From: an uncultured Bacteroidia bacterium
Lineage (GTDB): Bacteria; Bacteroidota; Bacteroidia; Bacteroidales; UBA932
Assembly (NCBI GenBank): GCA_902797895.1
Contig: CADBUS010000108.1
Span: 1-7,840, forward strand
Direction: 5' to 3'
DNA length: 7,840 nt
This document shows, piece by piece, positions 1 to 6,691 of this stretch; position 1 is the stretch's first letter, and the number at the start of each line of letters is the position of its first letter. The position numbers were made by a program, and so were the translations under genes. The notes beneath the pieces were generated by a model. The model was not told the DNA's origin, did not search any database, and saw only the letters and a list, made by a program, of their open reading frames with translations.

Positions 1-117
1 AACATTGGCAAACTCTATCGGAGCATCATCTTCCCCAATAACCTTTCCTGTAAATGTTTGAGCCTTTGCGCTATAGGCAACTATTATCGCCATCAAAATA
101 AAAATAACTCTTTTCAT
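1..117 (-). CDS. Secreted protein with CarboxypepD_reg-like N-terminus (partial, 5' end only)
   Basis: The first 39 codons of a minus-strand gene read without a stop from an ATG at 115-117 to the window edge; the rest lies outside. Residues 1-20 form a Sec signal peptide: the basic start MKR, a hydrophobic stretch IFILMAIIVAYS, then AKAQ, with likely cleavage after AKA or AQ. The mature start, TFTGKVIGEDDAPIEFANV, resembles the first strand of the carboxypeptidase-regulatory-like beta-sandwich (G-x-V-x(n)-P-I-x-F-A-N-V) found at the N-terminus of many Bacteroidota TonB-dependent receptors and outer-membrane beta-barrel proteins. Which of these it is cannot be told from 39 residues. The start lies 4 bases after the stop of the upstream lipoprotein gene, so the two are probably co-transcribed and may act together at the cell surface. 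The secretion call is firm; the family call is inferred from a short motif. Confidence 0.75.
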   Translation of the reverse strand, partial: MKRVIFILMAIIVAYSAKAQTFTGKVIGEDDAPIEFANV

Positions 118-121
118 ATTT

Positions 122-787
122 TTATTTTGTATTTATTGCAACGCTTTTGGTTACAGGATCTATCTCCTTATTAATATAACTGGCAAGACTCAGAAAGTTG
201 TTAAAACGAGTTGGATCCCAAGTAAAAATTCTTGCCTGGCCTTTTGATTTTTTGTCTATTCCTTGAATCACATAGACTATGTGAATATCATTAAAATCGT
301 CTCTTACAATAATTCTTTTTCGTTTTTTGAATAAAAATAGTTTTCTGCCAAAAGTGGGGTACTCTGTTTTTTCAAAAAAATCAGCCGGAGCACCAGCCCA
401 CTGTCCACCACTAAAGTAAAGTTGACCGTCAATTTCCGGAGCATTTCCCTCTTTTCTTAAAAGAATTATAGTGTGATGCGACCCCTTGTTTATTATAGCT
501 ATTATATCGTTGGTAGCCATAGCACTCTCCTTTAACACTCGTGAGTAGTATTTTATATCATTTACAGAGAGTGAATCTTGTGTAAGAATAATTCTTTTTT
601 CTCTCAGAGGAAAAACCGATGGTCTTGCCTTAAAAAGAGTCTTTTCTCCGCTCTGCAGCGAATTGTTTTTATAGCTTACCTCTGCCGGCTTTTCTAAAAA
701 ATTAAGGCGCTTTGGGGAACAAGATGTTAGCATAAGAGCTAAAAGCAGCCAGATAGCGTAGTTATAAAAATAGTTCTTACTTTTCAT
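122..787 (-). CDS. Lipoprotein of unknown function, 221 aa
   Basis: The product begins with a lipoprotein signal peptide: the hydrophobic segment AIWLLLALM is followed by the lipobox L-T-S-C at residues 20-23, so Cys23 is the predicted lipid anchor. The mature part (about 198 residues) alternates beta-like hydrophobic stretches (IIAIINKG, HTIILLRKEG, IHIVYVIQGI) with basic turns such as LFLFKKRKRIIVRDD. No transmembrane segment, enzyme motif or repeat is visible beyond the signal, and the family is not recognised. It is followed after 4 bases by the gene for a secreted CarboxypepD_reg-like protein, which suggests an outer-membrane or periplasmic partner role. A candidate promoter with a pentanucleotide microsatellite lies about 80-130 bases upstream, so expression may vary between cells. 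Base composition looks more AT-rich than in the PFOR and fabD genes. That this is a real gene is well supported by its signal peptide, length and operon position; its function is unknown. Confidence 0.8.
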   Translation of the reverse strand: MKSKNYFYNYAIWLLLALMLTSCSPKRLNFLEKPAEVSYKNNSLQSGEKTLFKARPSVFPLREKRIILTQDSLSVNDIKYYSRVLKESAMATNDIIAIINKGSHHTIILLRKEGNAPEIDGQLYFSGGQWAGAPADFFEKTEYPTFGRKLFLFKKRKRIIVRDDFNDIHIVYVIQGIDKKSKGQARIFTWDPTRFNNFLSLASYINKEIDPVTKSVAINTK

Positions 788-865
788 TCTTTATAAGGAT
801 TATAGTTACACTTAATCGGTTTGGAATCTCCCATCGCCATTTTCGTACAACACACTGGTTTTTAG

Positions 866-873
866 CAAAAATA
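866..873 (-). promoter_or_regulatory. Candidate -7 box for the lipoprotein operon
   Basis: Read on the minus strand this octamer is TATTTTTG, which fits the Bacteroidetes -7 consensus TAnnTTTG. It would start transcription near 855-860, giving a leader of about 70 bases before the ATG at 787. No TTG lies at the usual 17-23 base spacing, because that place is filled by the TTCTT repeat (886-917). The nearest TTTG is at 921-924, 47 bases away on the far side of the repeat. This is a consensus match only. Confidence 0.4.
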
Positions 874-885
874 ATATTTAATATT

Positions 886-917
886 AAGAAAAGAAAAGAA
901 AAGAAAAGAAAAGAAAA
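886..917. repeat. AAGAA pentanucleotide microsatellite, about 6.4 copies
   Basis: Six perfect consecutive AAGAA units are followed by two further matching bases (TTCTT on the minus strand). The tract is non-coding. It lies 13-44 bases upstream of the candidate -7 box of the lipoprotein operon, overlapping the expected -33 position. Short tandem repeats of this kind change length by strand slippage, and a 5-base step would rotate promoter elements by about half a helical turn. Confidence 0.9.
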
Positions 918-947
918 TGACAAAAAATAGAGTACTCTGGATAGCGA

Positions 948-982
948 AAAAGGGTTGCCAAAAATATTTTGGCAACCCTTTT
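948..982 (-). terminator. Intrinsic terminator of the DUF lipoprotein gene
   Basis: A perfect 16-bp inverted repeat (948-963 with 967-982) surrounds a 3-base loop. Its core is GGGTTGCC / GGCAACCC, flanked by A4 and T4 tracts, so it can terminate in both directions. On the minus strand the stem ends in a run of five T, 20 bases past the stop codon at 1003, so it most likely ends the 258-residue lipoprotein transcript. It separates that gene from the downstream promoter at 866-873. Confidence 0.85.
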
Positions 983-1002
983 CAAATGCTACTTTATAGA
1001 GA

Positions 1003-1779
1003 TTACTCCAAGCCGTTGAAGGTTTGGCCGGCTTTTATCTTTTTGCACTGAACATACATATCCGGGTTGTTGTTAACCAAGAAATAGTCTGAACCGTATG
1101 GTTTACAAACCCTTACACCGTGCCATTGGCGATCGCTTCCTCCGCGCAGAACTTGCAAGTTGATATAAGTTCCATTGTCACCAAAGTTATCCTCTGAATA
1201 GGCTACTGCCGGATTAACTCTCACCTGAACTGTGTATGGTTTTGTTGGGTTGTAGCCATTTTCCGGTGTGGCACCCTTTAGAAATGAGGCCATTAAATAG
1301 CGTTGCGCATAACTGTCATTCTCTCTGCGATGCTCTTTAAGCCTATCTACCACAAAGCTGATATTGTTCGCGCTGTTGTTGAGTTCAAGTGCCTGCCTCC
1401 CTAAATCGGGATCTACAAGATACATCTCCATAGCCATAACCTCCAAAGCTACAGCACCGTGAGGCTCTACCCCCAAAGTCTGCTGCACCTTTTTGAACTC
1501 AGCTATAGTTTTTGGAATACGGCTGAACTCAATTGTTGCACTTTGAGTCTTGTCATATTTGTCGTGATTGATAGCGCCCTCCATCTTAACGACAATATCA
1601 TTGTTTTCTGCGGTTGCACTACCGCTGCCCGACTGCAGGGCATCTTCCAAAGCATCACCAACGCTGTTTACAAATGAGCCAACAGCCTGCTCAAGTTCAC
1701 CCTCAGAACGTTCTTTGCAAGATGATAGCAAAGCTGTACAGAGTAACAAGGCAGCAAAAATGTTCAAATAATTTTTCAT
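1003..1779 (-). CDS. Lipoprotein with an uncharacterised conserved domain, 258 aa
   Basis: Residues 1-20 are a lipoprotein signal peptide, ending in the lipobox L-S-S-C (residues 18-21) with Cys21 as predicted lipid anchor. A polar linker rich in Ser, Gly, Ala and Asn (about 48-61) joins it to a globular domain from about 62 to 258. That domain contains the segments SRIPKTIAEFKKVQ (86-99), GAVALEVMAMEMY (108-120) and LKGATPENGYNPTKPYTVQV (167-186). The last of these strongly resembles an uncharacterised domain seen in gut Bacteroidota and Firmicutes proteins, possibly the one catalogued as DUF6935; that name is from memory and unverified. Two other cysteines (225 and 245) could form a disulfide outside the cytoplasm. 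The gene stands alone, with a palindromic repeat upstream and a strong hairpin terminator downstream. No convincing consensus promoter was found in 1780-1908. Its place in the envelope is well supported; its activity is unknown. Confidence 0.85.
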   Translation of the reverse strand: MKNYLNIFAALLLCTALLSSCKERSEGELEQAVGSFVNSVGDALEDALQSGSGSATAENNDIVVKMEGAINHDKYDKTQSATIEFSRIPKTIAEFKKVQQTLGVEPHGAVALEVMAMEMYLVDPDLGRQALELNNSANNISFVVDRLKEHRRENDSYAQRYLMASFLKGATPENGYNPTKPYTVQVRVNPAVAYSEDNFGDNGTYINLQVLRGGSDRQWHGVRVCKPYGSDYFLVNNNPDMYVQCKKIKAGQTFNGLE

Positions 1780-1812
1780 CTATTTAAGTTTTTAATATTG
1801 TTTATAAATAGG

Positions 1813-1899
1813 TTCTTTGCTTACGCTCAGAATGACAATTGGTTGCCAAATAGCCACTCTAACACTCTGAGCGAATGTCACTCTGAGCGTAGCGAAGAG
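1813..1899. repeat. Imperfect palindromic intergenic repeat, possible PFOR terminator
   Basis: The left arm (about 1813-1838) and right arm (about 1874-1899) are inverted copies of a sequence with the core ACGCTCAGA(A/G)TGACA, differing by two substitutions and small indels around a loop of about 35 bases. Within the right half, CACTCTGAGCG occurs twice as direct repeats (1863-1873 and 1879-1889), 16 bases apart. The arms begin 10 bases past the PFOR stop, so the structure may end or stabilise the PFOR transcript, although it lacks a clear T run. The core (CTTCGCTACGCTCAGAGTGACA type) resembles short dispersed repeats common between bacterial genes. Confidence 0.65.
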
Positions 1900-1908
1900 T
1901 CTGCTCAA

Positions 1909-4900
1909 TTACTTACCGGCAAGTTTCTTATAACCCTCATAGCGCAGTTTAGCGTACTTCTCTGTAAGTGAGAAGAGTTGCTCTGCCTCTTTAGGGAAGC
2001 TCTTGGCAAGCGAAGCATAGCGCACCTCGCCCTTAATGAACTCCTGGAACTTGCTCCAATCAGGCTCGGCACTATCCAAAGTAAATGGATTTTCGCCCTC
2101 CTTTACAGCAGGGTTGAAGCGGTAGAGCTGCCAATATCCGCACTCTACAGCCTTCTTCTCCTCCAACTGGCTATGTCCCATACCGGCCTTAAGACCGTGG
2201 TTGATACAAGGAGCGTAAGCTATAATGAGTGATGGGCCGTCGTATGCCTCTGCCTCTTTGAGAGCATTGAGGAACTGTGCTTGGCTTGCACCTGTAGCTA
2301 CCTGAGCAACATATACATAACCATAGCTCATAGCCATCATTCCAAGATCCTTCTTGCGGATTTTCTTGCCGCTTGTAGCAAACTTGGCAACTGCACCTAC
2401 CGGAGTAGATTTAGAAGACTGGCCGCCTGTATTTGAGTAAACCTCTGTATCAACTACCAATACATTTACATTCTCTCCGGAGGCAAGTACGTGATCCAAT
2501 CCGCCGTAGCCAATATCGTAGCCCCAGCCATCACCACCTATAATCCACTGAGAACGAGGTATTATGCAATCAATATATTCTGCAACCTTCTTGCAGGATG
2601 CAGAGCCGCACTCTTTAAGGGCGGCAGGGAGCTTGGTTGCAATATCCTTGCAGATATCTACATTATTGATATTCTTCAACCAGTTCTTTAAAAGCTCCTT
2701 AACCTCTGCAGAGCACTTATCATCTGCTATGGCATCATTGGCCCTCTCCTGCAGAGTAGCTCTCAAACGGGCAAAACCTATCCTCTGACCAAGACCGAAC
2801 TCGGCATTATCCTCAAAGAGCGAATTTGCCCAAGCCGGACCTCTGCCATTCTTATCTTTGCAATAAGGAGAAGATGGGAATGAACCGCTATATATTGATG
2901 TACAGCCTGTTGCGTTGGCTACCATCATTCTGTCTCCAAAGAGTTGAGAGATAAGTTTGATGTAAGGTGTCTCACCGCAACCGCTGCAAGCTCCTGAGAA
3001 CTCAAACAGAGGCTGTGCAAACTGCGATGCCTTAACATTGGAATCTCTCTTCATTACATTATCCTTATAGCCCACCTTGCTGTGGAGATGGTTAAAGCAC
3101 TTCTGCTGATCTTCCTGTGTATGAGCTGGCTGCAATACCAATGCCTTCTCTTTTGCAGGACACACATCAACGCAGTTGCCACAACCTGTACAGTCTGCCG
3201 GATCTACCTGCATAACAAACTTGTACTCCTTGAGGTTAGCCTTTCCATCTGCATATCTTACTGCCTTAGGGGCTTTTGCAAGTTCCGCATCTGTAAGCAG
3301 GAACGGACGGATAGCTGCGTGAGGACAAATCATTGCACACTGGTTACACTGAATACAGCTTGCAGGGTTCCACTGCGGAACGTGGCTTGCAATTCCTCTC
3401 TTCTCGTAGGCAGCTGTTCCGGCAGGTATAGTTCCATCTGCAAAATCCTTGAATGCGCTAACAGGCAGGTCGTTACCGCATTGTGCATTTACAGGATCGG
3501 CAATCTGCCTTACCCACTCAGGTGCAAGGCGGTTGTAGCTGTCTGGTACAAACTTAGATGGAGAGAGATTCTTCCACTCAAACGGAATCTCAACCTTTAC
3601 AAACTCTACTCCTCTATCTACCGCAGCATAGTTCATCTTAACTATATTCTCTCCCTTCTTGCCATAGCTCTTCTCTATCATCTTCTTCATCTGTGCAACG
3701 GCACTCTCGTATGGGATTATGCCTGTAATTTTGAAGAATGCAGATTGAAGAATTGAATTTGTTCTGTTGCCAAGTCCAATCTCTTCCGCAATTTTGGTTG
3801 CATTTATGATATAGAAGTTGAGCTTTTTGCTAACAATCTGATATTTAATAAAATCTGGCAGTCTCTTGAGAGTCTCGTCTGTATCCCAAAGGCTGTTGAG
3901 AAGGAATGTACCTCCCTTCTTTATACCGCGCAGCACATCATATTTTGTAAGATATGACGGCACGTGGCAAGCCACAAAGTCCGGTGTGGAAACCAAGTAT
4001 GGAGAGGTTATTGGATTGTCTCCAAATCTGAGATGAGAGCAGGTGAATCCGCCCGATTTCTTTGAATCGTAATCGAAGTATGCCTGGCAATATTTATTTG
4101 TAGTATCGCCTATTATCTTGATAGTGTTCTTGTTGGCACCTACAGTACCATCTGAACCCAAGCCAAAGAATTTAAGCTCGTATGTTCCCTCCTTTGCCAA
4201 AGAAATCTCATCTTTCTGAGGAAGTGAGAGGAATGTTACATCATCTACAATACCTATTGTGAATGAGTTTTTAGGCTCCTTTGCTTTAAGGTTTTGGAAT
4301 ACTGCAATTATCTGAGCAGGAGAGGTATCCTTTGATGAGAGACCATAGCGGCCGCCAACAATTTTAACCTTGCCGGCAAACTCGGTATCTGCCAAAGCAG
4401 ACTTAACATCTACATAAAGCGGCTCGCCAACTGCGCCAGGTTCTTTGCAACGGTCAAGCACTGCAATCTTCTTAACGCTCTTAGGCAGAGCCCTCAAGAA
4501 ATAGTGAGTGCTGAACGGACGATAGAGCCTTACTGCTATTGCACCAACCTTCTCACCCTTCTTGTTAAGGTGCTCCACAACCTCGCGAACGGTCTCTGTA
4601 ACAGAGCCCATAGCAATTACAACCCTCTCTGCCTGAGGATCTCCATAATAGTCAAACGGCAAGTAGTGGCGCCCTGTAAGCTCTCCAATCTCACCCATAT
4701 ATCTTGCAACTATATTAGGAACTTCTGTGTAGTAGCTGTTGCGTGCCTCAGTCTCCTGGAAATAGACATCTGCATTCTGAGCAGTACCCTTGGTAACAGG
4801 AGCGTTAGGATTAAGAGCTCTCTTGCGGAAAGCTGCCAAAGCCTTTGTACTAACCATTTTACGCAATCCATCCTCTGGCAGAACCTCAATCTTCTGAATC

Positions 4901-5442
4901 TCGTGAGAGGTTCTGAAACCATCAAAGAAGTGTACAAAAGGTATTGATGATTTGATGGTTGCAAGGTGAGCAACAGCACCCAGGTCCATAGCCTCCTGCA
5001 CACTTGCAGAGGCAATCATAGCAAAACCTGTCTGCCTTACTGCCATAACATCCTGCTGATCTCCAAAAATGGAGAGAGCGTGAGTAGCAAGGCTTCTTGC
5101 TGTAACGTGGAATACTGCAGGGAGCATTTCGCCTGCAATTTTATACATATTAGGGATCATAAGCAGCAATCCCTGAGATGCTGTAAATGTAGAAGTTAGT
5201 ACACCTGCCTGAAGGGAACCGTGCACAGCTCCGGCAGCACCGGCCTCGCTCTCCATCTCAATAACCTTAACGGTCTCTCCAAAGAGATTTTTTCTGCCGT
5301 ATGCGCTCCATTCATCCACGTGCTCCGCCATAGGAGAAGAGGGTGTAATAGGATAAATGGCAGCGAGTTCGCTAAAAAGGTATGCTACGTGAGCCGCAGC
5401 TTGGTTACCATCGCAGGTAAGAAAGACTTTTTCTTTTGCCAT
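1909..5442 (-). CDS. nifJ: Pyruvate:ferredoxin (flavodoxin) oxidoreductase, single-chain, 1177 aa
   Basis: This cytoplasmic anaerobic enzyme converts pyruvate and CoA to acetyl-CoA and CO2 and passes two electrons to ferredoxin or flavodoxin. All expected domains are present in order. Domain I carries YPITPSS (30-36) and EMESEAG. A transketolase-C-like domain follows near 265-400. The CoA-side/EKR region spans about 400-640. A two-cluster ferredoxin domain has cysteines 696/699/702/706 and 751/754/757/761. The TPP domain has GGDGWGYDIG (969-978) and YSNTGGQSS (1002-1010). The proximal cluster ligands are Cys819, 822, 847 and 1079. After Cys1079 only about 98 residues remain, so the long C-terminal extension of the Desulfovibrio africanus enzyme is missing. 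The ATG at 5442 (MAKEKVFLTCDGNQAA) is chosen because the reading frame's longer start at 5484 is a TTG that forms the end of the -7 promoter box. No frameshift or lost cofactor ligand is visible. Identification is near certain. Confidence 0.97.
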   Translation of the reverse strand: MAKEKVFLTCDGNQAAAHVAYLFSELAAIYPITPSSPMAEHVDEWSAYGRKNLFGETVKVIEMESEAGAAGAVHGSLQAGVLTSTFTASQGLLLMIPNMYKIAGEMLPAVFHVTARSLATHALSIFGDQQDVMAVRQTGFAMIASASVQEAMDLGAVAHLATIKSSIPFVHFFDGFRTSHEIQKIEVLPEDGLRKMVSTKALAAFRKRALNPNAPVTKGTAQNADVYFQETEARNSYYTEVPNIVARYMGEIGELTGRHYLPFDYYGDPQAERVVIAMGSVTETVREVVEHLNKKGEKVGAIAVRLYRPFSTHYFLRALPKSVKKIAVLDRCKEPGAVGEPLYVDVKSALADTEFAGKVKIVGGRYGLSSKDTSPAQIIAVFQNLKAKEPKNSFTIGIVDDVTFLSLPQKDEISLAKEGTYELKFFGLGSDGTVGANKNTIKIIGDTTNKYCQAYFDYDSKKSGGFTCSHLRFGDNPITSPYLVSTPDFVACHVPSYLTKYDVLRGIKKGGTFLLNSLWDTDETLKRLPDFIKYQIVSKKLNFYIINATKIAEEIGLGNRTNSILQSAFFKITGIIPYESAVAQMKKMIEKSYGKKGENIVKMNYAAVDRGVEFVKVEIPFEWKNLSPSKFVPDSYNRLAPEWVRQIADPVNAQCGNDLPVSAFKDFADGTIPAGTAAYEKRGIASHVPQWNPASCIQCNQCAMICPHAAIRPFLLTDAELAKAPKAVRYADGKANLKEYKFVMQVDPADCTGCGNCVDVCPAKEKALVLQPAHTQEDQQKCFNHLHSKVGYKDNVMKRDSNVKASQFAQPLFEFSGACSGCGETPYIKLISQLFGDRMMVANATGCTSIYSGSFPSSPYCKDKNGRGPAWANSLFEDNAEFGLGQRIGFARLRATLQERANDAIADDKCSAEVKELLKNWLKNINNVDICKDIATKLPAALKECGSASCKKVAEYIDCIIPRSQWIIGGDGWGYDIGYGGLDHVLASGENVNVLVVDTEVYSNTGGQSSKSTPVGAVAKFATSGKKIRKKDLGMMAMSYGYVYVAQVATGASQAQFLNALKEAEAYDGPSLIIAYAPCINHGLKAGMGHSQLEEKKAVECGYWQLYRFNPAVKEGENPFTLDSAEPDWSKFQEFIKGEVRYASLAKSFPKEAEQLFSLTEKYAKLRYEGYKKLAGK

Positions 5443-5481
5443 ATTGTTTAATGTTATTATTTTTCTGTTAGAAATTGTTTC

Positions 5482-5513
5482 CAAATATAAGCAAAAAGGG
5501 GCATTTTTACAAA
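5482..5513 (-). promoter_or_regulatory. Bacteroidetes-type promoter of the PFOR gene
   Basis: On the minus strand TTTG (5513-5510) is followed after 20 bases by TATATTTG (5489-5482), a full match to the Bacteroidetes -33/-7 consensus. Transcription would begin near 5475, leaving a leader of about 33 bases before the ATG at 5442. This supports independent transcription of the PFOR gene and rules against the upstream TTG at 5484 as its start. The -33 box lies within the loop region of the fabD terminator. Confidence 0.75.
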
Positions 5514-5521
5514 TCCCCCCT
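5493..5521 (-). terminator. Probable intrinsic terminator of fabD
   Basis: Minus-strand RNA can pair AGGGG (5521-5517) with CCCCU (5501-5497). Inside it, ATTT and AAAT pair around a 4-base loop, with a small G mismatch between the two helices. Four or five T follow the stem. It lies 14 bases past the fabD stop codon. The stem is short and imperfect, so some read-through into the PFOR gene is possible. Confidence 0.55.
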
Positions 5522-5535
5522 ATTGCCGAGCTACT

Positions 5536-6498
5536 TTATTGTAACCCTGTGATTTTGCTCTCTGCAGGAGAGAGCTTTCTTACAAGCCCCTGCAGAACTG
5601 TTCCCGGGCCAAGTTCAACAAACTCATCTGCACCATCGGCCACCATCTTCTCTACAATCTGAGCCCACTTTACAGGATTTGTAAGCTGAATCAGCAGATT
5701 CTTTTTAATCTCCTCCGGTTCTGAATGCGGCATAGCATCAACATTCTGATATACAGGGCATATTGGCTTTACTATTATTGCCCTCTCGATAGCTTCAGCC
5801 AACTCAACCCTTGCAGGGTCCATAAGCGGAGAGTGGAACGCGCCGCCAACAGCAAGAGGCAGCACCCTCCTTGCACCGGCAGCCTTGAGAGCCTCACCGG
5901 CCTTGGCTACAGCATCAATATCGCCGCTGATAACCACCTGGCCATTAGAATTATAGTTGGCCGCAACCACAACACCTGCGGTGCCAGATGCAGTTACCTC
6001 TGCGCAAGCATCCTCTATTATTTTGTTCTCAAGCCCAAGCACAGCCGCCATTGTAGATGGCTTTAGCTCACAAGCCTTCTGCATTGCAAAGGCACGCTTG
6101 GAGACAAGGGTTAACCCCTCCTCAAAGCTGAGCGCCCCTGCCGCTGTAAGAGCAGAAAACTCTCCAAGTGAGTGGCCTGCAACCATATCTGGAGCAAAAC
6201 CTGCCACACCGGCCTCGGCAGCCTTTGCAGCAAAGGCCTCACCCACCTGCTGCGGCTCGCTCTGCAAGGCAGCAAGGCACTTGGCCAATATAACCGAGTG
6301 AATAAATATAGAGGGTTGGGTAACTTTGGTCTGTTTAAGCTCATCGGCTGAGCCTGTAAACATTATATCGGATATTCTCCAGCCCAAAATCCGGTTGGCC
6401 TTCTCAAACATCTCCTTGGCCAATGGGATATTGTCATACAAATCTTTGCCCATTCCTGTAAACTGGGCCCCCTGGCCCGGAAATACAAATGCTCTCAT
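5536..6498 (-). CDS. fabD: Malonyl-CoA:acyl carrier protein transacylase (FabD), 320 aa
   Basis: FabD moves malonyl groups from CoA to acyl carrier protein in the cytoplasm, supplying the elongation units of type II fatty acid synthesis. The start FVFPGQGAQ (4-12) carries the oxyanion Gln9. The nucleophile elbow GHSLGE (108-113) carries Ser110. Arg135 in SKRAFAMQ should bind the malonyl carboxylate, and His222 in GGAFHSPLM completes the catalytic pair. The late motif FVELGPGTVLQGL (293-305) is also typical. Matched to E. coli FabD (Gln11, Ser92, Arg117, His201), the spacing between Gln and Ser is 20 residues longer here, because of an Ala-rich insert at about residues 77-100. The gene has its own Bacteroidetes-type promoter, divergent from the tRNA, and a terminator before PFOR, so it appears monocistronic. 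It is not next to other visible fab genes, which is common. Identification is firm. Confidence 0.96.
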   Translation of the reverse strand: MRAFVFPGQGAQFTGMGKDLYDNIPLAKEMFEKANRILGWRISDIMFTGSADELKQTKVTQPSIFIHSVILAKCLAALQSEPQQVGEAFAAKAAEAGVAGFAPDMVAGHSLGEFSALTAAGALSFEEGLTLVSKRAFAMQKACELKPSTMAAVLGLENKIIEDACAEVTASGTAGVVVAANYNSNGQVVISGDIDAVAKAGEALKAAGARRVLPLAVGGAFHSPLMDPARVELAEAIERAIIVKPICPVYQNVDAMPHSEPEEIKKNLLIQLTNPVKWAQIVEKMVADGADEFVELGPGTVLQGLVRKLSPAESKITGLQ

Positions 6499-6524
6499 AA
6501 AAAATAGGTTTTGGTATAATGGGG

Positions 6525-6552
6525 CAAAGATAGGAATAATTCTCGCTTACAA
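6525..6552 (-). promoter_or_regulatory. Bacteroidetes-type promoter of fabD
   Basis: On the minus strand TTG (6552-6550) is followed after 17 bases by TATCTTTG (6532-6525), which matches the -33/-7 consensus. The start point would be near 6518, about 20 bases before the fabD ATG at 6498. This short leader has no Shine-Dalgarno sequence, as is usual in this phylum. Confidence 0.7.
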
Positions 6553-6567
6553 TCTGTTTTTAATTTG

Positions 6568-6575
6568 TAAATTTG
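6568..6575 (+). promoter_or_regulatory. Candidate -7 box for the tRNA-Arg gene
   Basis: TAAATTTG matches TAnnTTTG and ends 7 bases before the first tRNA base, so transcription would start at or next to the mature 5' end. No clear TTG is present at the right distance upstream. The box lies 15 bases beyond the -33 element of the divergent fabD promoter, so the two promoters share one short control region. Confidence 0.45.
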
Positions 6576-6581
6576 CGGTGC

Positions 6582-6653
6582 GCCCCCGTAGTTTAATGGA
6601 TAAAATTATGGATTCCGGTTCCATCGATAGGCGTTCGATTCGCCTCGGGGGTA
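6582..6653 (+). tRNA. tRNA-Arg, anticodon CCG
   Basis: The 72 bases fold into a cloverleaf. The acceptor arm is GCCCCCG (6582-6588) with CGGGGGT (6646-6652), where the first pair is a G-U wobble, and the discriminator is A6653. A D-arm at about 6591-6607 contains AATGGATA. The anticodon stem ATGGA/TCCAT (6608-6612 with 6620-6624) surrounds the loop TTCCGGT, with anticodon CCG at 6615-6617. The variable loop has 4 bases. The T-arm is AGGCG/CGCCT with loop TTCGATT. It reads the arginine codon CGG. The CCA end is not encoded and must be added afterwards. The last three bases of the tRNA are also the outermost bases of the downstream hairpin, so mature tRNA folding and hairpin formation compete slightly. 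Confidence 0.95.
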
Positions 6654-6654
6654 C

Positions 6655-6691
6655 AAAACAGCAATAAGCCCAAAAGGCTTATTGCTGTTTT
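6655..6691 (+). terminator. Terminator hairpin following the tRNA, bidirectional
   Basis: AAAACAGCAATAAGCC pairs perfectly with GGCTTATTGCTGTTTT around the loop CAAAA, and the right side ends in T4. The inverted repeat extends outward as perfect pairing to 6651-6670 with 6676-6695 (20 bp). It lies immediately after the tRNA and is the likely end of that transcript. Its symmetry means it could also stop minus-strand transcripts coming from the DUF456 gene. Its right arm is repeated exactly at 6791-6810. Confidence 0.7.

Noticed and set aside
1780..1830. Promoter for the 258-residue lipoprotein gene
   Set aside because: No TAnnTTTG octamer is present on the minus strand here; the nearest AT-rich match (TATTTATA) lacks the TTTG end and has a -33 TTG too far away.
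3082..3756. Long open frame (224 codons) on the plus strand
   Set aside because: It lies wholly antisense to the PFOR gene, its translation is rich in Cys and Leu with no domain, and the minus-strand PFOR carries every expected motif here.
4504..4947. Plus-strand open frame of 147 codons
   Set aside because: Antisense to PFOR domain I/II coding sequence, with no recognisable motif and no promoter or start context.
5443..5484. Extended PFOR N-terminus from a TTG at 5484
   Set aside because: The TTG is the end of the TATATTTG -7 box, and the 14 extra residues are not part of the family; the ATG at 5442 gives the standard start.
5957..6344. Open frames on both strands inside fabD
   Set aside because: They are shadows of a high-GC, Ala-rich coding region in which FabD motifs are intact.
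6634..6660. Integration site (att) of a mobile element at the tRNA 3' end
   Set aside because: No second copy of the tRNA 3' end occurs in the window and there is no integrase gene; the duplicated stretch starts in the terminator arm, not in the tRNA.
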